From Mesorhizobium sp. CAU 1732 (GTDB lineage Bacteria > Pseudomonadota > Alphaproteobacteria > Rhizobiales > Rhizobiaceae): a DNA stretch of 64,000 nt. The stretch spans positions 1,798,001-1,862,000 of the forward strand of contig NZ_JBDQQR010000001.1 of the NCBI RefSeq assembly GCF_039888675.1. The letters are read 5' to 3'. Made by a program: the position numbers and the translations under genes. The stretch's first letter is position 1. Each line of letters begins with the position of its first letter. Below the pieces are notes generated by a model. The model had not been told where the DNA came from. It worked only from the letters and a program-made list of their open reading frames with translations, and ran no database searches. This document shows positions 58,366 to 64,000 of this stretch, piece after piece.

Positions 58366-58940
58366 ATGTGCTCTGCCTGCCCGCCGAGGGTGTCGTTTCC
58401 ATCCACTTCGAGATTAGCCGCCAGGGGGCTTCGACGTTCGTGCCCCACTTATTGTTGCGTATCCCTTGTCTTCGACACGGGCCGCCAACATGCCATTCCC
58501 AAATTGACAATACATTATTGGAGGCAAGGGGGGCAAGCATGCTGACGGGAATCGATTGAGGGCCGCTCTGTTGCATCGCAAGAAACGGACATTCTATGTC
58601 AAATGGCGTCATTTTTGGTGTGAAAGGATAATAGAGTTTAATGGTTGATTAAAACATCTTTAGGCTCAGGAATAAGTGTTTATTTTTATCAGTTAAGCAT
58701 CTGGTAACACGAATTGTTTCAGAGAATTTCATTGTTGTTTTAATGCTGCTCGATCATTCAATGTATTTATACGTGGATTAGTCGCGAATTGTCACAAAAT
58801 GGACAAAAATTGAGCAGTTAAAGAGGCTAATCGTACAAAAATTCAGCAATACAAGTTCTGCGTGTATCGCCATTACTATGTTGCGATGCACCATCGATTT
58901 GGTATGGTGGGGATGCCTCTGCTAACGCTTGGAGTTCGGA
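58366..58940. other. AT-rich gap between the repressor and exoY
   Basis: 575 bases without a convincing gene. I counted 78 G+C in the 240 bases 58621-58860 (about 33%) in a region otherwise near 60%. A TTGACA box (58504-58509) and a mini-frame MLTGID (58539-58559) preceded by GGAGGCAAGGGGGG are present on the plus strand. Confidence 0.75.
58881..58908 (+). promoter_or_regulatory. Candidate exoY promoter
   Basis: TTGCGA (58881-58886), 16-base spacer, TATGGT (58903-58908), 33 bases before the exoY ATG. Weak by eye; AT-rich DNA offers other candidates. Confidence 0.3.
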
Positions 58941-59618
58941 ATGAAGCTATCCGCCAAGTCGATCGGCATGGGGGGGCCGACGACAAAGAATGAAATGCCG
59001 CCCGCTTTGGGAGGTATCAGCAAACGCGGGTTGGACATCGTATGCGCGGCATTGGGTCTCCTGGCCATCAGCCCGCTGTTCCTGCTGCTGGCCGGCCTGG
59101 TCAAGTTTTCGGATCGAGGGCCGGTCTTTTACGGACATCGTCGGATTGGTAGGGGAGGGAGGCATTTCTATTGCCTCAAATTCCGCACGATGGCGGTCGA
59201 TTCGGAAAAGGCGCTCGCAAATTACCTGCGAGACAATCCCGAAGCCCGCGAGGAGTGGGAAGCGACCCGCAAGCTCAAGCATGATCCGCGCGTCACGCGG
59301 GTCGGTGCCGTACTGCGTAAACTCAGTCTCGATGAACTGCCGCAGATCATCAACATCCTGCTGGGAGACATGAGCCTCGTCGGCCCGCGTCCCGTCGTGC
59401 ATGACGAGCTCGAAAACTACGGCAATGCCGCTCATCATTATCTGCGGACTCGCCCAGGGCTGACTGGCCTCTGGCAGATCAGCGGACGCAACGACGTCTC
59501 GTATGACACCCGCGTCAAGTTCGACACGCAATACGTGGAGAACTGGTCGCTGGCGCAGGACATCAGGATCATCGTCCTGACGGTTCCTGCCGTGTGCCTG
59601 TCGCGCGGCAGTTATTGA
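58941..59618 (+). CDS. exoY: Undecaprenyl-phosphate galactose phosphotransferase, ExoY-like
   Basis: Starts the repeat unit by putting the first sugar-phosphate (galactose in S. meliloti) on the lipid carrier. 225 residues: one membrane helix (about 32-55), then the conserved [37 protein letters not shown] and [15 protein letters not shown] of PglC/WcaJ-type enzymes. GGAG lies 6 bases before the ATG at 58941. Its partner exoF follows at 71 bases. Confidence 0.92.
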   Translation: MKLSAKSIGMGGPTTKNEMPPALGGISKRGLDIVCAALGLLAISPLFLLLAGLVKFSDRGPVFYGHRRIGRGGRHFYCLKFRTMAVDSEKALANYLRDNPEAREEWEATRKLKHDPRVTRVGAVLRKLSLDELPQIINILLGDMSLVGPRPVVHDELENYGNAAHHYLRTRPGLTGLWQISGRNDVSYDTRVKFDTQYVENWSLAQDIRIIVLTVPAVCLSRGSY

Positions 59619-59688
59619 CCGACACCGCGACAAAGCTCGCCCGCTACAGCGGGCGGGCTGTCGCCAGCTCGACAAAGGAGCCGATTTC

Positions 59689-60939
59689 ATGCGGCAACTG
59701 CTACGAAGCCGTTTCCTGGTTGTTACGGGAACGGCGATTGCGATCGCTGCGGGCACGATATCCGCAACCGCCGCCGAGTATCTGCTGGGCACGCAGGATC
59801 GCCTGATGATCCGTATCGTCGAATGGCAGACCGTCGAGGGCGAGTTCCGCGACTGGGCTGCCGTGACGGGTGAGTACACCGTCGGCCCGGCCGGCACGAT
59901 CTCACTGCCCCTCGCGGGAGAGATGGAAGCGAGCGGCAAGACGACGGCTCAGGTGGCCGATGAGATTTCGTCTGCGCTTCAGCAGCGGTTGGGCCTGTCC
60001 GACCGTCCCGAAGCCTCGGTCGAGCTGACCGCGTTCCGCCCGTTTTACATAACCGGCGATGTACGCACGCCCGGAGAATATCCGTTTACCCCCAACATGA
60101 CCGTTCTCAAGGCGGTCAGCGTCGCCGGCGGCGACCGGCGCGAAGACGATACGACACGCGTGAACCGCGAATTGTTGACGTCCAAGGGTAGCTACGACGT
60201 CCTTGCCGATGCCCACATCCGGTGCCTCGTGAAGCGCGCCCGCATCGATGCGGAGATGGCGGGCGAGACCGAGATTCCGGCGCCGGAGGGCTACGAGAAC
60301 CATCCTCAGCTTGATGCGATACTTGCCGACGAGGCGTCGATCATGGAAACGCGCAAGCGCTCCACGACATTGCGTCTCGAAGGTTTGGACGATCTCAAGG
60401 CGCTTCTGGAAAGCGAAATCAAATCGCTGGAGCAAAAGGTCACGACGCAGAACCGCCAGATCGAACTCGCGCGGGAAGATCTGAAGGGGCTCGGCTCGCT
60501 GGCTCAGGAAGGCCTGGTCGTCAACACGCGTATCCTGAGCACCGAGCGTTCGATCGCCGACATGGAAGGCAAGCTGCTCGATTTCGAGACCGCGATCCTG
60601 CGGGCGAAGCAGGACATCAGCAAGGCCTCGCAGGAGGCGATCGAGATCACCAATGCGCAACGTTCCGAATTGGCTATCGAACGCCAGCAGACCGAAGCGC
60701 TGATCAACGAGACCGTTCTCAAGCTTGCGACGCAACGCGGCCTGATGGCCGAGGCACTGGCATATTCGGCCGGCGGCAGTGCAGCGGACTCGACGGTGCG
60801 CGTAACCTACACGCTCGTTCGCGACGTGGATGGCAACACGGAGGAGATCGAGGCCGACGAGACCACGAGAGTGCTTCCCGGGGATGTGATCCGGGTCACG
60901 CGCGCACTCCCGGACGCAACGGGCGTGCCCGTGCAGTAA
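59689..60939 (+). CDS. exoF: Polysaccharide export protein, ExoF-like
   Basis: 416 residues. Signal peptide (about 1-28), Poly_export domain (YLLGTQDRLMIRIVEWQ ... YTVGPAGTISLPLAGEMEASGKTTAQVADEI), then an SLBB-like segment (RPFYITGDVRTPGEYPF). A long coiled-coil follows (about 215-345). No lipobox, as in ExoF and unlike Wza. It bridges ExoP to the outer membrane. It starts 71 bases past exoY and is followed by exoK. Confidence 0.9.
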   Translation: MRQLLRSRFLVVTGTAIAIAAGTISATAAEYLLGTQDRLMIRIVEWQTVEGEFRDWAAVTGEYTVGPAGTISLPLAGEMEASGKTTAQVADEISSALQQRLGLSDRPEASVELTAFRPFYITGDVRTPGEYPFTPNMTVLKAVSVAGGDRREDDTTRVNRELLTSKGSYDVLADAHIRCLVKRARIDAEMAGETEIPAPEGYENHPQLDAILADEASIMETRKRSTTLRLEGLDDLKALLESEIKSLEQKVTTQNRQIELAREDLKGLGSLAQEGLVVNTRILSTERSIADMEGKLLDFETAILRAKQDISKASQEAIEITNAQRSELAIERQQTEALINETVLKLATQRGLMAEALAYSAGGSAADSTVRVTYTLVRDVDGNTEEIEADETTRVLPGDVIRVTRALPDATGVPVQ

Positions 60940-61000
60940 GCCCCAACACGAGGTGGGCCTGACGCCGGCCGGGGATGCCGGCACATTCATGGAGACTGAA

Positions 61001-61849
61001 ATGCCTTATACCGATCGCCGCAGACCCTTTCACACGAGCGGTGAGGCTAAGGGCAAACCGGTATTCCGGGCTGCGGCATCTCTGGCGACCGGGCTGTCGC
61101 TGGCCGGTGCAGTTATGGTCTTGCAGGCCGCTCCTGCGGCCGCGCAGGGGGCGGCATCCGAATCCTTCCTGGACGATTTCAGTTCGTTCAATCGTGACCG
61201 CTGGTACGTTTCCGATGGCTGGGCGAATGGCGCCCACCAAAATTGCACCTGGTCGTCCAATCAGATCACCGTTGCGGACAACAAGCTGACGCTCGGCTTC
61301 GAGGGCAGGCCCTATAAGGACCGGCAGTTTTCCTGCGGCGAAATCCAGACCAGGGAACGTTTCAGCCACGGCATCTACGAAGCGCGTTTCAAGACCGACG
61401 AAGGCTCGGGCATCAACGCCGCGTTCTTCACCTATATCGGCCCCCAGAACGATCAGCCGCATGACGAGATCGATTTCGAAGCCTTGACGAAGGATACGTC
61501 CCGGATCGAGGTGAACACCTATGTGAACGGCAAGCCTCACCATGGCGGCAAGGTCGATGTGCCGGGCGGGACGGATGGCGACTTCAACGACTACGCCATC
61601 GTCTGGGAGCCGGAGCGCATCCGCTGGTTCGTCAATGGCGAACTGGTCCATACGGCTGAGGGTCCGACCCTGCCGTCGCATCCGCAGAAGATCTTCTTCA
61701 GCCTGTGGGGAACCGATACGCTGAACGATTGGATGGGGCCTTTCACCGACCCCGGTCGGAAGTTGACGATGGAAGTCGAGCGCGTTTCGTTCACAGAGTT
61801 GGGCGAAGCCTGCCAGTTTCCGGAGTCTGTCGCGTGCAACCTGCAATGA
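61001..61849 (+). CDS. exoK: GH16 endoglycanase, ExoK-like
   Basis: Depolymerises nascent succinoglycan. 282 residues with an export region (about 20-50), then a GH16 domain with active-site E156, D158 and E160 (HDEIDFE). The ATG at 61001 has GGAG 6 bases upstream; an earlier ATG at 60989 is in frame. It lies between exoF and exoT, not between exoL and exoH as in S. meliloti. Confidence 0.9.
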   Translation: MPYTDRRRPFHTSGEAKGKPVFRAAASLATGLSLAGAVMVLQAAPAAAQGAASESFLDDFSSFNRDRWYVSDGWANGAHQNCTWSSNQITVADNKLTLGFEGRPYKDRQFSCGEIQTRERFSHGIYEARFKTDEGSGINAAFFTYIGPQNDQPHDEIDFEALTKDTSRIEVNTYVNGKPHHGGKVDVPGGTDGDFNDYAIVWEPERIRWFVNGELVHTAEGPTLPSHPQKIFFSLWGTDTLNDWMGPFTDPGRKLTMEVERVSFTELGEACQFPESVACNLQ

Positions 61850-61879
61850 TCGCACCCGCAATGAAGGAAGGCGACGCAT

Positions 61880-63394
61880 TTGCTTGATCGCCCTGAACGC
61901 AGGGAGGCAATCGAGGAGAAGACGGGAGGGGCCGAGTTCGCTCACCTGAGCGCCGGCCGCTCACGGGCAGCCGTGCGCGGCATCCTGTGGGCTACGCTCA
62001 ACAGCTTCGCGCCGGCGGCCGTCGCCGCCGTCGTGTTCGCGATCACGTCGCGCTATCTCTCGCCGTCCGAGTTCGGTCTCGTCGCGCTGGCCACAAGCAT
62101 CACCATGCTCGCCAGCGCGTTCGGCTTTGCGGGCTTTGGCGAAGCGCTGATCCAGCGAGAGGATATCAAGACACGGCACCTCAACGCGGTGTTCTGGCTT
62201 TGCCTGTCGGGCGCGGTGCTCATCTACGCCATTCTCGTCCTCTCAGCTCCGCTCGTGGGGACGCTCTTCGGCGAAGGCGGATTGCAGCTTCTGATCGCGG
62301 TGGTCGGTGCGCGGGTGATCTTCGACATGGGGGCCGTCGTGCCCAACGCGCTGCTGTCACGCTCCATGTCGTTCCACAAGCTCGCGATCCGCACGACCGT
62401 CGCGTCGCTGGTGGCGGCGGTCGTCTGTCTCGTCCTTCTTTATCTCGGCTACGGCCTGTGGGCGCTTGCGATCTCGCAGGTCGCGAGTGCGGCTGCGGCG
62501 TGGATCGGTTCGGTGTTGTCGGTTCGCTGGCGTCCCGCATTCGAGTTCGATCGCCAGGCGCTTCGCGAGGTCGCGCGCTACGGCATGTTCGCGTCCGGCA
62601 ACCGGATCATGCAGATGATCAATCTCGACCAATTGCTGGTCGGCGCGCTTCTCGGGACCGCTTCGCTGGGCCTGTTCAGCTTTGCGCGGCGGATTCATCA
62701 GCTTCTTTCGGAGTTGATGTCAGGCGCCCTGCGCATGGTATCGTTCAGTGTCCTGTCCTCGATGCAGGCCGAAAAGGAAAAGCTGCGCGAGGCTTTCACC
62801 TTCGCCACCTTCGCGTCCTGCGCGCTGTCGTTCCCGATCTTCGTAGGGTTGGCTGCTACCGCCGACGAGGTCGTTCCGCTGATTTTTGGCGCGCATTGGC
62901 AGGAGGCGGTGCCCGCGCTTCAGGCGTTCTGCGTCATCGGCCTGATCACCTGCATCGGGCTGTTGCAGTCATCCCTGATCAACAGCCAGGGCAAGGTGTC
63001 CTGGTGGCTCTACTACCAGATCGCGCAGCAGGTCTCGACGGCGGTGGTGATCCTTGCCGCCTATCCCTACGGCATCGACGTGGTCGCCTACGCCTACGCG
63101 GCCAAGACGTTTCTGCTGTGGCCTGCGACCGTCTATATGAGCATCCGGCTTCTGGAGACGGGTGTCGAGCGGTATCTTCGCAGCTTCGTTGCACCGGCGG
63201 TCGCCAGCCTCGCCATGCTGGCCGCCGTCTTCGCCATCCGCTCCGCCACGGCGGAACTCGATACTATCGAGAGCCTCGCGCTGCAGGTCTGCGGCGGGGG
63301 CGTCATCTACATCTCGACGCTGGTCGCATTCGCCTATCGGCGCGTGCGGCAGGCATTCGCACTCATCTCAAAACGAAGGACGGTCTCGCCATGA
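61880..63394 (+). CDS. exoT: Polysaccharide flippase, ExoT-like
   Basis: 504 residues with about 12 to 14 membrane helices, MOP/PST family (Wzx-like). It moves the lipid-linked repeat unit to the periplasm. The polysaccharide-synthase pattern ALATSITMLASAFGFAGFGEALIQRED is seen in the first third. The start is TTG at 61880 with GGAAGG 9 bases upstream; no ATG fits. Its TGA overlaps the exoV ATG. Confidence 0.87.
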   Translation: MLDRPERREAIEEKTGGAEFAHLSAGRSRAAVRGILWATLNSFAPAAVAAVVFAITSRYLSPSEFGLVALATSITMLASAFGFAGFGEALIQREDIKTRHLNAVFWLCLSGAVLIYAILVLSAPLVGTLFGEGGLQLLIAVVGARVIFDMGAVVPNALLSRSMSFHKLAIRTTVASLVAAVVCLVLLYLGYGLWALAISQVASAAAAWIGSVLSVRWRPAFEFDRQALREVARYGMFASGNRIMQMINLDQLLVGALLGTASLGLFSFARRIHQLLSELMSGALRMVSFSVLSSMQAEKEKLREAFTFATFASCALSFPIFVGLAATADEVVPLIFGAHWQEAVPALQAFCVIGLITCIGLLQSSLINSQGKVSWWLYYQIAQQVSTAVVILAAYPYGIDVVAYAYAAKTFLLWPATVYMSIRLLETGVERYLRSFVAPAVASLAMLAAVFAIRSATAELDTIESLALQVCGGGVIYISTLVAFAYRRVRQAFALISKRRTVSP

Positions 63395-64000
63395 AACTCG
63401 TCTATTTCCAGGGGCACGTCCCCAATTTCGGCGACGAACTCAACGCCTATATGTGGGACAAGCTTTTGCCGGCCGGCTTCCTCGACGAGGATGAAAGCGA
63501 ACTCTTCATCGGCATCGGATCGATCCTCTGGGACGACTACCCGAAGACCGCGCGCAAATACGTGATGGGGTCCGGCTATGCCGGCTACAAGAAGGCCCCC
63601 GACATCGCGGACGGCTCCTGGGACGTCGTGTTCGTGCGCGGCCCGCGCACGGCCGAGAAAGTCGGCCTGCCGCCCGAGAAGGCGATCTGCGATTCGGCGA
63701 TCCTGCTTCGCGCCCATGAACTGCCGGCTGCCGGAGCGCCGATCGACGTGGCGTTCATGCCCCACTATGAGAGCCTCGATCGCGGCCTGTGGAAGGAAGC
63801 CTGCCGACTTGCCGGCATCGAGTTGATCGATCCGACAGAACCTGTCGAGACGATCATTTCGAAACTGCGCGGCACGCGCCTGCTGATCACCGAGGCGATG
63901 CACGGTGCGATCGTCGCCGACGCGCTGCGCACGCCCTGGGTCGCGGCATTGCCGATCAATCCGGGGCACCACGCCAAATGGGCGGATTGGTCGGGCGCTC
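63391..64000 (+). CDS. exoV: Polysaccharide pyruvyl transferase, ExoV-like (cut by window edge)
   Basis: Adds a pyruvate ketal to the terminal sugar of the repeat unit. Around 203 residues are visible. The start MKLVYFQGHVPNFGDELNAYMW, the GIGSIL and VMGSGYAG motifs and VRGPRTAEKVGLP are pyruvyl-transferase signatures; a later TEAMHGAIVADALR block is the nucleotide-like binding region. ATGA overlap with exoT. The gene continues beyond 64000. Confidence 0.9.
   Translation, partial: MKLVYFQGHVPNFGDELNAYMWDKLLPAGFLDEDESELFIGIGSILWDDYPKTARKYVMGSGYAGYKKAPDIADGSWDVVFVRGPRTAEKVGLPPEKAICDSAILLRAHELPAAGAPIDVAFMPHYESLDRGLWKEACRLAGIELIDPTEPVETIISKLRGTRLLITEAMHGAIVADALRTPWVAALPINPGHHAKWADWSGA

Noticed and set aside
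58352..58612. 86-codon minus-strand frame across the exoX-like start and the gap
   Set aside because: No family resemblance, overlaps the better small membrane gene and enters AT-rich non-coding DNA.

Overview
The window is a 64 kb piece of a GC-rich alphaproteobacterial chromosome, most likely order Hyphomicrobiales (Rhizobiales). The evidence is the combination of ldtR with a Tat-exported L,D-transpeptidase, the glyA-nrdR-ribD-ribE-ribH-nusB run, a K+-independent proton-pumping pyrophosphatase, a Mg-type HemB, several small proteins that I recall only from rhizobia (DUF6163, DUF1488, short basic proteins), two copies of a composite palindromic intergenic repeat of rhizobial type, and a succinoglycan-type exo cluster. 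The genus cannot be fixed by reading alone. No rRNA, tRNA, transposase, phage gene or CRISPR array was seen.

Layout. 1-11.2 kb: housekeeping genes (ilvD 5' part, rnd, an MFS carrier, an unrecognised 322-aa gene, aspS, pcp-like, a GNAT acetyltransferase, an exported protein, parC). 11.4-14.1 kb: a thiol/sulfur redox cassette made of an exported two-domain rhodanese, a small exported protein, an exported thioredoxin-like protein and a CcdA-type membrane protein, closed by a repeat element. 14.2-28.3 kb: mixed genes (two serine hydrolases of beta-lactamase fold, a CDF metal transporter, a TadG-like von Willebrand protein with a cysteine-rich insert, a HerA-like ATPase, an EamA exporter, bpt, an RDD protein, an SDR epimerase, a run of small proteins, a transglutaminase-like protein, hemB). 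A short remnant of a transhydrogenase (SthA-like) C-terminus lies at 22.5 kb.

28.4-37.1 kb: envelope control (DUF6163, ldtR, L,D-transpeptidase), then a tight operon glyA-nrdR-ribD-ribE-ribH-nusB-MFS. 37.1-46.1 kb: a NYN-LOTUS putative nuclease, a DUF2165 membrane protein, hppA, bamE divergent from the cytochrome bc1 chaperone, then DUF177-plsX-fabH-ihfA-merR.

46.4-64.0 kb: an exopolysaccharide cluster. exoL-exoA-exoM-exoN-exoP run from a good sigma70-type promoter and make the activated sugar, several transferases and the chain-length co-polymerase. A PPP-type phosphatase faces exoP tail to tail. An ExoO-like transferase, the ExoQ polymerase and one further GT2 overlap by 4 bases at each junction. 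A small SyrA/ExoX-like membrane repressor diverges from exoY across a strikingly AT-rich gap (78 G+C in 240 bases counted). exoY-exoF-exoK-exoT-exoV follow and run off the window. Together they encode initiation (ExoY), elongation (ExoA, L, M, ExoO-like, extra GT2), decoration (ExoV), flipping (ExoT), polymerisation (ExoQ, ExoP), export (ExoF) and trimming (ExoK). The order and the extra transferase differ from the Sinorhizobium meliloti cluster, so the repeat unit may differ too.
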